DNA from: Xylogone sp. PMI_703
Lineage: Eukaryota > Ascomycota > Leotiomycetes
DNA: 64,000 bases
Assembly (NCBI GenBank): GCA_021399445.1
Contig: JAJTUQ010000022.1
Span: 47,553-111,552, forward strand
Direction of reading: 5' to 3'
Of the stretch, positions 56,782 to 64,000 are shown one piece after another. How positions within the stretch are numbered: position 1 is the first letter of the stretch; every line of letters begins with the position of its first letter. A program made the translations under genes and the position numbers. The notes under the pieces were generated by a model, which did not search any database, had not been told where the DNA came from, and saw nothing but the letters and a program-made list of their open reading frames with translations.

Positions 56782-58419
56782 CTAACCCCGTACTGCAGGC
56801 TCTTCAGCTGTTTTAACAAATTCGAGTCTTCTAGCAAGCCAACATCCTACTGTAGCGCCAGTCACAGCACCATAGGCATCACGGTGAAAGACAATTGTCC
56901 AATCACCTGGTGCTGGAGCATCCAAGCCCCGTGGGCATGCAAGTGCCCAGACATCGCTTCCAAGATACCGCATTAGGTGTGCTGGTCCTTTGCCTAAGAA
57001 TCCATCAAAGGAACCGTAAAGTAGCCCACCTTCATCGCAGCAGTGGAAAATTGAGTCGACCTCAGCACAGTGATAGGTACTGTGAAAAGAAGAGTTCTCA
57101 ATGTTGTATTCGCCTGACGTAAGACGGAAAGCCTCAATTACCCTATTATCCTTCAAGCGTTGAATTCTTAGTTTGTCTCCACTGATCGATGCGATCATGT
57201 CACGGGATACACCGTGGCTGGAGTCAGTTAGTCTTATGGTCTCTGGATAGCCAGCATAACTGATAAGAAGTTCTCCTCTATCTTTGTTTGATGATACCGT
57301 AACTATTAGCTGAGTACCCTTGTCTAAGAAGGTCCCATGCCAAGCTACGGATGGCTCAAGGTTAATCGACTGAGGCTTTTGCATATTCAGTATCTTTTGT
57401 AAGATGTCCTCGGCGACACCTCCCGCAAAGCCTTCATGGTTAAGCATAACCACAATAGACAGACGCTCACTGGGTACATGAAGCCGATGAAGCCGGAATC
57501 CACGAAGGGCACCACCATGACCAATAGTCGCAACTCCTCCGACATCGGCATGCCCCAATCCATAATGATATTGTCCACGTGTTCCGTCAGTATATGAAGA
57601 TGGCTCAAGTACAGCTCTGTACCAACTTTGCGGATCGGACAGGCAACGATCCAAATACCCCTCGTAAGCAATCATATCAGCCAGCGAAGCAACCACCCCG
57701 GCATCACCGGACCATTCCATCCGATTCAGAGCAGGTAGGTAACCCGACTGTTCATTTCCTTCATAACCAACACATGGGGGGGGGTGTTGTGCAGTGTCCG
57801 GGCACAGGTATGCAGTTGTCATCCCGGCAGGAGCAAATATTCGTTCTGAAAGTAACGATGCAATCGATTCGCCGCTCACGTCTTCTATAAAACGAGCAAT
57901 CAAATGGAAATTTGTGTTAGCGTAAGAATATTCCGTTCCCGGCTGGAAATGAAAACTGCCCAGTCGTTCTCGCATCAGTTTGCCGTCCTGTGTCACTGAG
58001 AATCGACCATCCGGTCGAGCACCCCACAGCGTCGTCAATGCCCAGTAATCGCGCAGACCGGAATGGTTATCACACAGGTGGTCAATTGTCAATCCGTACT
58101 TTTGAGTCTTCTCACTTCCTAATACTTCAGTCAGCTTGGTCGAAAGCTGCTTCCGGACATCGCCACCGTTGGCGATGATGGTAGAGGTCGGGCGGCGCTC
58201 CAAGTCAATCACCAGTGCACAGAGCATTTGCTTCGTGATTGAACAGATGGGAAGCCTTGTCTGAATTGTCATTGGAATCTTCAGATCAATATTTGCATAT
58301 CCCCACACGCATTGACCAAGGAGTTGGCCATCTCCAACCACGGCGACTGCACCCCCGGGTCCTCGGAAGCGTCGTGGTATCGACTCAAGAGCATTATGGA
58401 CAGTCTGCTCAGCCACCAT
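56782..58419 (-). CDS. D-aminopeptidase (serine peptidase family S12, DAP type)
   Basis: Intact intronless frame of 545 aa. It resembles bacterial D-stereospecific aminopeptidase (Ochrobactrum DAP) along its whole length: a penicillin-binding-protein-type catalytic domain followed by two beta-barrel domains. Catalytic S-x2-K at Ser60/Lys63 (ICSITKQ), Y-x-N at Tyr166/Asn168 (YSYANTN) and HGG at His301 (GHGGALRG) are all present. Other family blocks are CDNHSGLRDYWAL, SERIFAPAGM, WSGDAGVVASLADMIA, the C-terminal YGSFDGFLGKGPAHLMRYLGSDVWAL and DAPAPGDW ... TGATVGCWLARRLEF. It removes N-terminal D-residues such as D-Ala from short peptides. No signal peptide, so cytosolic. The domain order and lack of introns suggest transfer from bacteria. 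Confidence 0.93.
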   Translation of the reverse strand: MVAEQTVHNALESIPRRFRGPGGAVAVVGDGQLLGQCVWGYANIDLKIPMTIQTRLPICSITKQMLCALVIDLERRPTSTIIANGGDVRKQLSTKLTEVLGSEKTQKYGLTIDHLCDNHSGLRDYWALTTLWGARPDGRFSVTQDGKLMRERLGSFHFQPGTEYSYANTNFHLIARFIEDVSGESIASLLSERIFAPAGMTTAYLCPDTAQHPPPCVGYEGNEQSGYLPALNRMEWSGDAGVVASLADMIAYEGYLDRCLSDPQSWYRAVLEPSSYTDGTRGQYHYGLGHADVGGVATIGHGGALRGFRLHRLHVPSERLSIVVMLNHEGFAGGVAEDILQKILNMQKPQSINLEPSVAWHGTFLDKGTQLIVTVSSNKDRGELLISYAGYPETIRLTDSSHGVSRDMIASISGDKLRIQRLKDNRVIEAFRLTSGEYNIENSSFHSTYHCAEVDSIFHCCDEGGLLYGSFDGFLGKGPAHLMRYLGSDVWALACPRGLDAPAPGDWTIVFHRDAYGAVTGATVGCWLARRLEFVKTAEEPAVRG

Positions 58420-59039
58420 CGTAATATCTGCGAATGGCTTGCGCTATTATCAAGCATGCAATCTCCGAGCCGCAAATAGTAGTTAATTGCAGCAGAGCCA
58501 ATGTATTCTACGTCGGTATGCTGCTTTGTATTGTCCAAGAAGTGGAGGGGGGCACTCCGTCTAGAGTGCCTCGTTTAGGTTAGCCAGGTTTGATGATGCG
58601 CGAGAAAGTTAAGAGACTGGACAGCATGCCAAATATCTTGGTGCCTAGTTCGGGGTGTTAGTTGATGTTTGAATGAGTCGCTGTCAAATTCAACGATACG
58701 AGTCTGGATTCAGAGGTTGTACTTCGTATCCCAAGCGTGGTGAAGACTGTGTTGATCTCCAAGTGGATCCAGGATCCAGGCAGCGATGCTCACGTGATGC
58801 CGCGGGCTGATGGTTCCTCTTCTAGGTTCCCAGCATCTTCAGCTCATCCCAGAATTTACTGGCCAACCTGGACAGTTCCCTCATCCGGACCCCCTGCTGG
58901 CTGCCCTCTCACCTCACTCATCTTCCCTCGCCTACATGCCAGTTTCCAGGCAGTTGATCAATAAATCTGTCCCGCTACTCAGTATCGAGCCTGTTTTTAC
59001 TTTCCACGTCCTCATCCAGTCTGACTTCACCGAGAAAAC
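58420..59039. other. Divergent promoter region
   Basis: Between the D-aminopeptidase (minus) and F-box (plus) genes. No coding signal supported; it holds both promoters. Confidence 0.5.
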
Positions 59040-60707
59040 ATGGCATTACTGCTGCTTCCCGTCGAGGTTCTCGTCAAAATAATTGAAGAAACCATCCCGG
59101 AAGACTTTCAGAGCTGCGCATTGGCATGTAGAGCCATATACCAAGCCAGTGCAGTCTTTCGACTCAAACACAACGAGTTGAAGCGAAGATACAGGCACTT
59201 TCAGTTCGACTTGTACGATGCAGACGAACATGAAGACGAGGCTGAGGATGATGAGAATGATGAAGGGGACGAGAAGGGGGGACAGCAGGGGGAGGGGCCT
59301 GATAATGAAGGCCCTTGCTTCTCCTCGCTGCAGCTCCTCCTACGAATCGCCGATGATCCAATAATTGCAAGGTACATCGTATGGGCGGATTTGAAGCGTG
59401 ACACAGTTCCTACCAACGCTCGCATCGTTCGAACTCACATCAGGCAGGCCAAGAATTCCTCCAACCTTTTATCCCTACTCGAGAAATCATCATACCTGTG
59501 GGAGGCCAACGCAAGCGCTACATCTGTTTTAGACCATTCCATAGCTCACTATAGCCGTGAAGAGGACGGCGATTCAAAATTGCTCTCGGCTTTCTTGCTT
59601 ACCTTGCTTCCAAATGTCACAAAGCTTTCTCTGCCAGGTGCATGGCGAGACATCCATTCTAGAAATTGGCCACAGCTTATGCCCTCTTTATTTGATATCC
59701 TCGTGAGAAGGGCCAACGATCCGTATGACTCCGCTGCAAGTCTATCCCATCTCACCACTATATATCCTTCTTGCGCCTGGGGCTATGAGACTTATTGGGG
59801 ACTGGAGACGTTCACCCCCTTTCTTTCTATCAAAAGCGTGAGAAACTTCTATGCGGGGGGCTGTAAGGCGGTTAATGATGGATATACCGGCATTCCTTTC
59901 CCCATACCCTCGTATGATAGTTTTGGAGTAGGACTTGAGGTCGTTGAGATAGCCGGAGCTTGCGTTAAAAGCGATGAGCTTCGGACGATCCTATCGAGGA
60001 TGCCCCGATTGCGTAGTTTGAAACTCGGTTACGAGACGAAGTGGCATGGGTGTGGTCACAATATGAATGCTGAGGCGATTATGGCAGCCATTGAAGATGA
60101 GGTTGGAAAGACCCTTGAAGATCTATCGTTCTCAATATTGGCGTGTTACGGTGAGATAGAATCCGGTATCAAGTCCATGAAAAATTTCACGAGATTAAGG
60201 GACTTGGAATTTGATTTAAAGCTATTAGTTGGACCTGAAGTTCGAGCTCAAGGGGATAGCTCGATGGCCGAGCAGGCTGGAAGCATACATAAAGTACCAT
60301 CACTAGGCGATTTGCTTCCACCGACAATCGAAAGGTTATGTGTATTGGTCGAAGACCTTCCTGACCCTGATCATCACTTGTATAAGCTCTTCGCTATGGC
60401 TGCTGCCGAGAGGAATGATAAAATTCCAAACCTGAAGGAAATTACTGTTCGATATGGTGATCGTACATCAATAGAGGAAAACCCAGTGGTCAATCCTCTC
60501 CCTGATAATGGGCTGGAAACAGCAAACAATCCAATTTCTGAGACTATTACATCTCAAAATACCAATTCTACGCTTCCGCAGTGGAGGGCAGTGCTGGCAG
60601 CTTTAGAACCTAATGTAAACATAAGACTTGGAAGAGGAGACGAACCAGTCTGTGCTACTTTTATGCAAGGCTACCTTGAGAGATATGGAGTCGAATTGAC
60701 GGATTAA
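59040..60707 (+). CDS. F-box protein with acidic insert
   Basis: Intact intronless frame of 555 aa. The N terminus LLLPVEVLVKIIEETIPEDFQSCALACRAIYQAS is an F-box, suggesting a substrate adaptor of an SCF ubiquitin ligase. A very acidic low-complexity stretch (EHEDEAEDDENDEGDEKGG, about residues 62-82) follows. The middle has weak leucine-rich periodicity (LEVVEIAGACVKSDELRTIL, MPRLRSLKLGY, LEDLSFSIL). The C terminus has no recognised domain. The target is unknown. It is transcribed divergently from the D-aminopeptidase gene with a 620-bp gap. Confidence 0.85.
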   Translation: MALLLLPVEVLVKIIEETIPEDFQSCALACRAIYQASAVFRLKHNELKRRYRHFQFDLYDADEHEDEAEDDENDEGDEKGGQQGEGPDNEGPCFSSLQLLLRIADDPIIARYIVWADLKRDTVPTNARIVRTHIRQAKNSSNLLSLLEKSSYLWEANASATSVLDHSIAHYSREEDGDSKLLSAFLLTLLPNVTKLSLPGAWRDIHSRNWPQLMPSLFDILVRRANDPYDSAASLSHLTTIYPSCAWGYETYWGLETFTPFLSIKSVRNFYAGGCKAVNDGYTGIPFPIPSYDSFGVGLEVVEIAGACVKSDELRTILSRMPRLRSLKLGYETKWHGCGHNMNAEAIMAAIEDEVGKTLEDLSFSILACYGEIESGIKSMKNFTRLRDLEFDLKLLVGPEVRAQGDSSMAEQAGSIHKVPSLGDLLPPTIERLCVLVEDLPDPDHHLYKLFAMAAAERNDKIPNLKEITVRYGDRTSIEENPVVNPLPDNGLETANNPISETITSQNTNSTLPQWRAVLAALEPNVNIRLGRGDEPVCATFMQGYLERYGVELTD

Positions 60708-61026
60708 AGGGTAGGCTGCCTATAGAGGTATGTAATTATACAGAAATAGAGTTCTATAAAGGGCTTATTTCACAGAATCTTCCACATTAGCTCAAGGAAT
60801 TCTACATTATATATCGATTATGCAGGTGCATTTATTCCTATAGATCTCTCACATCTTTCTATCAAATCCAGTCCACTGTTATGGTACTCGATAAGCTTAT
60901 TTAGTTACGTGATATACTGGGGCAATCTATAATGAGCAAGTGCTTATCGATGAGAACTTTTATACGTATCTTTTCCTCAAAGAATTGTCATATAATAATA
61001 TTACTTGTTCATAAGTCTGGCTCTTG
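60708..61026. other. Convergent intergenic spacer
   Basis: Nothing recognised. Confidence 0.5.
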
Positions 61027-61827
61027 CTAGTCACAAGTGAATAACTGGTTACATTGTGTCAGAGTGGCACCGCCAGTTTCAAATGAATAATCCCGATAGT
61101 CTTTATAGCAGAAGGCCAGTCTATTCTGCTGCGCACCAATGTCGCAGTCTACTTCCCCGATACCCGACCCAGATGCAAGGAACCCATAGTAGAAATCCGC
61201 CGTGTATTGACTTCCACCTCCCCCGCCAGGCTTAAATACGCAGTTGTCTGCACCCTAAATAGAGTGCATATCAATTTCAGCTTCTGGGAAGGGATACTGA
61301 CTATCCTCGTCGGATGGATTAGAGTGTGAGTTATCGACGTCCATCGCAATGAATGATGACTTAGAGTAAGCATCCCAACATGTGGACGATCCGTCATCCC
61401 AGAACCAATAATATGCAGCCTCCTCAAATCCAGTGCAATCATCGACACTTCCGCTCGAGCATTCCCATTCGGCATAATAGCAAAATATCAGAGTGCTCGC
61501 CTTCGGAGGTAGAGGGGGAGGAGGGGGTGGAGGTGGAGGCGGAGATATGCCGGTTGAGGCACCTATTGCTGTAGTATAAGCTGCACCCGGGAAAATTGTA
61601 ACCGGGTGTTCCTCAATCGTTTCAACGGTTGTCACTGTGACCGTGGGTATCGTATACGTCGTTCCACCAACTACAACTACCCCAGACAATACAGCATATG
61701 TCGTCCCATCTACATCAACAGACTCTAGCCGTTTTACAGTGACAGTCGCCGTAGTTGTTGGCACGTTATCATACCCTTGATCATCCATGGAGTCGATGGT
61801 GACTCCGGCGGGACAGTAAGTAATCAT
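61027..61827 (-). pseudogene. Truncated Ser/Thr/Pro-rich secreted protein with internal stop
   Basis: The frame runs from 61827 with a Thr/Val-rich region (TTTATVTVKRLESVDVDG, TVTTVETIEEHPVTI), a run of ten prolines and a Cys/Trp-rich domain (FCYYAEWECSS, FWDDGSSTCWDAY). It hits TAG at 61255-61257 and continues in the same frame with NCVFKPGGGGGSQYTADFYYG to CNQLFTCD and a stop at 61027-61029. TAG fits CAG to TAG. There is no signal peptide; the reading breaks off exactly where the AT-rich repeat tract begins, so the 5' part was probably lost to repeat insertion. Its style fits a cell-wall or GPI-type surface protein. Function unknown. Confidence 0.7.
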
Positions 61828-62917
61828 AATCGTGTTTACTAATAAAATAATAAATATAAGTAAGAAAATAAGATCTATAAATAATCTTATTATTAAAAAA
61901 AGTATAATTAGTATATAAGAAGGCTAATATTTTATAATAAGATTAAACTCCAAAATATAATAAGATTTATATATATTATATTTAAGTTAATAATAATATT
62001 ATTATTAAAGTTCTAAAAATTAATTACTTAATCTATAATTCTAATAATCTATTTATTAAAGTATTACTTTAGTTTAACTTATACTTATAATATAATATCT
62101 TATTTTTTTCGTAATATCTTTATCTTTATAATAATATATCTTAATGATATTATAAGTTATAACAAAGTTTTTATTATTATATTCATAAAGAATTAAGTAA
62201 TTTATTAAATAATATTAATCATATATATATATATATATAATATTAAGTTATTAAGATATTCTGTTATAAAACCAAAAAATAACATTTTAACATTTCTAAG
62301 TTAAATATTTCGGTAACTTAATATTATATAATAATAAAGATTATATTATTATAAATCGTATATAGATAATACTAAGCCTGAGGCTTAATAACAGAAGTTA
62401 TACAAAGAACTTAATATAATCCTAAGTTATATAATAAGGAAATCATATAATAAACCTAGAAGACTTAAAGAGTTCAAAAAGTTTATAGATTTAGAAAACC
62501 TAAAAAGTCCAAAAAGTCTTAAAGTATTTATTAAATATATAAACTCAAATAAATTCTTAAATAAGAACTTTATACTTAATTTATAATATAAATTATTATT
62601 TATATAATTATAATTATAATTATATATTATATTATATTAATCTTTAAGCTTTTATTAATTTGTCTACAATTATTAGTTAGTACTAGGCTTAGTATTAAGT
62701 TATAGATAAATTAATCTCTTAGTATTTTAGTATATTAAAGAAACAAAGACATAAGATTTAATATTAAAGATTTAGTTTTTATATTATTATATTTTAGTAT
62801 AAAAATAAAAGATATAAAACAAAATAATATAACGATTTTATATTTCGTATCAGATTCCCGTTTAACTTAATAATTATATTATTATTATTAAGTTAAGGTT
62901 AACTTAAAAGTTTTAAT
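61828..62917. other. Extremely AT-rich, RIP-degraded repeat tract
   Basis: About 1.1 kb almost entirely of A and T, with no usable ORF in any frame and TA-type motifs throughout. The abrupt change at 61828 and the adjoining retroelement relic indicate degraded transposon sequence. Confidence 0.75.
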
Positions 62918-63147
62918 TGTTAAGATTATGACTATTATACTCATATTATAGAAGTGTTAGTTCATTAAGCACTACTGTATTATAAGGTTAAATAAGTTTA
63001 TATTAGCTTATATATTATATACTTATACTTATATTCAGTATTTAAGGAGTTATACCCTTAAATACTCTTTTACCGGATTATTAGTCATTCTACTCTGATT
63101 GCATAGTTATTGAGTACTAGTATACTTTGTTCTTATAATTTTTAATA
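62918..63147 (-). mobile_element. Old Copia-type LTR (3' LTR), RIP-mutated
   Basis: 230 bp that align without gaps to the reverse complement of the LTR at 63515-63744. By hand count 182 of 230 positions match and 41 of 48 differences are G:C in the fresh LTR versus A:T here. The usual TG start has become TA. Its place just downstream (minus strand) of an RNase H remnant makes it the 3' LTR of a minus-strand element. Confidence 0.85.
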
Positions 63148-63514
63148 CTTTTACTTAGATTATACAGATATTATAATATAGTTTATATCAGTTTTATCTT
63201 GTTAACATCATTTTTTAGCTATTCTTACTGTTTTTTAATTATTTTTACTATTGTTAAACCAAGTAATTCCTTGAACTGCATGAATATTGTTTTCTGTAAC
63301 AACTTTGTCATGTTATCAGTTATTATATTTACTATAAGAACATAATTTACTTTAATACGTTTATATTCTTCTAAGTTACAGATGTAATAATAACAGATAT
63401 CAATATATTTTGATTACTCGTGAAAGTATAAGTTCTTTATTAGTATAAGTATATTTTGGTTATTCCTTAATATTTATACAGTTATTAAGTCTAGCTTAAT
63501 ATATTGAAGAAATC
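63148..63514 (-). pseudogene. Copia reverse-transcriptase/RNase H C-terminal relic
   Basis: Minus strand 63422-63249 reads KYIDICYYYICNLEEYKRI, then DNMTKLLQKTIFMQFKELLGL. This matches the end of Copia RNase H (H/Y-I-D-I ... A-D-x-M-T-K-P-L ... F ... L-G-L), with a stop near the start of this stretch. The relic is cut at 63515 by a second element. Confidence 0.72.
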
Positions 63515-63744
63515 TGTTAGGAATTATGGGAGCAGAGCATACTGGCGCTCGGTAGTTATGCGATCGGAGTGGAACGACTAATAATCCGGTAAGAGAGTAT
63601 TTAAGGGTGCAACCCCTTAAATACTAGATATAAGAATAAGCATACAATGCATTAGCCAATATAAGCCTATTCAACCCTACATTACGGTAGTGCCTAGTGA
63701 ACCAACACTTCCATAATATGAGCATAACGATCATAATCTTCACA
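63515..63744 (+). mobile_element. LTR of a second, fresher Copia-type element
   Basis: Begins TGTTAGGAATT and ends CTTCACA (TG...CA), 230 bp, GC content close to genic DNA. It is followed at once by a primer-binding site and runs into the element body, which leaves the window. As the same-family LTR 370 bp upstream is inverted, this is an insertion of one family member into another. Confidence 0.85.
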
Positions 63745-63756
63745 GGTTATGAGCCC
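63745..63756 (+). promoter_or_regulatory. Primer-binding site, half initiator-tRNA type
   Basis: GGTTATGAGCCC directly after the LTR is complementary to the anticodon stem-loop (GGGCTCATAACC, anticodon CAT) of initiator tRNA-Met. Priming from a tRNA half in the anticodon region is known for Copia and Ty5 elements. Confidence 0.7.
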
Positions 63757-64000
63757 GGACGCATGTTGAGGCGTCACTAGGAAGAATAGCAGTTGGGACG
63801 TGTTCACCGTAAGTCTATCACCAAGGATAGCCAAAACACACGTTGCTGCACAAGTCTTTGTAGAAGAAAGAAGTCTGCAGAGCATCGGTTGAAACGCAGA
63901 CCGATCGGTTCCAAGTCTTGAAACGGGTAGACGTGCGACGAATTGTCGGTCTACAGCAAGTACTTGAAGATCACGGCCCCTTAATCGGTATCGGGCACCT
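63757..64000 (+). mobile_element. Start of internal region of the plus-strand LTR element
   Basis: Non-AT-rich sequence after the primer-binding site; expected to be the leader and start of gag. No long frame is visible in these 244 bases and the element continues beyond the window. Confidence 0.55.

Noticed and set aside
61828..62917. A centromere or mitochondrial insertion as source of the AT-rich tract
   Set aside because: The neighbouring RIP-mutated LTR and RNase H relic explain the composition; no mitochondrial gene is recognisable.
1..64000. tRNA, rRNA and CRISPR
   Set aside because: No A/B-box pair with foldable cloverleaf, no rRNA-like stretch and no regularly spaced repeats were seen.

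Overview
The window is nuclear DNA from a filamentous ascomycete (Pezizomycotina). The evidence is the many short spliceosomal introns (41-94 bp, GT...AG, often with a CTAAC or CTGAC branch motif), Zn2Cys6 regulators, HET-domain genes, WSC domains, F-box proteins, and repeats mutated in the C-to-T and G-to-A direction typical of repeat-induced point mutation (RIP). I cannot fix the class or species. Most genes below were assembled by hand from exon fragments, with intron phase checked at each junction.

Layout. 0.4-3.5 kb: membrane-anchored GH31 alpha-glucosidase. 4.4-7.8 kb: an unrecognised three-exon gene with an in-frame stop, then a six-exon regulator combining a C2HC finger with a Zn2Cys6 finger. 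8-12.7 kb: GNAT acetyltransferase, small membrane protein, glutaminyl-tRNA synthetase. 14-18 kb: FMN-dependent 2-hydroxyacid oxidase tail-to-tail with a Zn2Cys6 regulator. 19-23.2 kb: a small inverted-repeat element, aspartate-semialdehyde dehydrogenase and a Dal5/Tna1-type MFS transporter. 25-36.5 kb: F-box gene, decayed HET gene, YbjQ-like protein, secreted germin-like cupin and an intact HET gene.

37-49.5 kb is the most cluster-like block: a membrane-anchored GT4 glycosyltransferase, a wax-synthase-like membrane acyltransferase, a GT71/MNN1-type mannosyltransferase, a Zn2Cys6 regulator, an SDR, an arginase-family pseudogene and a second SDR. No PKS, NRPS or terpene synthase is present. If the genes act together, a glycosylated and acylated product such as a glycolipid is the simplest reading; this is inference.

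50-64 kb is repeat-rich and decaying. It holds a 434-bp element with perfect 93-bp terminal inverted repeats, a large WSC/PQQ-like pseudogene, an intact bacterial-type D-aminopeptidase without introns, an F-box gene and a truncated secreted-protein pseudogene. The pseudogene stops at the edge of a very AT-rich tract. That tract contains an old, RIP-mutated Copia-type retroelement on the minus strand, interrupted by a much fresher copy of the same family on the plus strand that runs off the window. The two LTRs align without gaps over 230 bp, which shows the mutation bias directly. No rRNA or tRNA gene or CRISPR array was seen.
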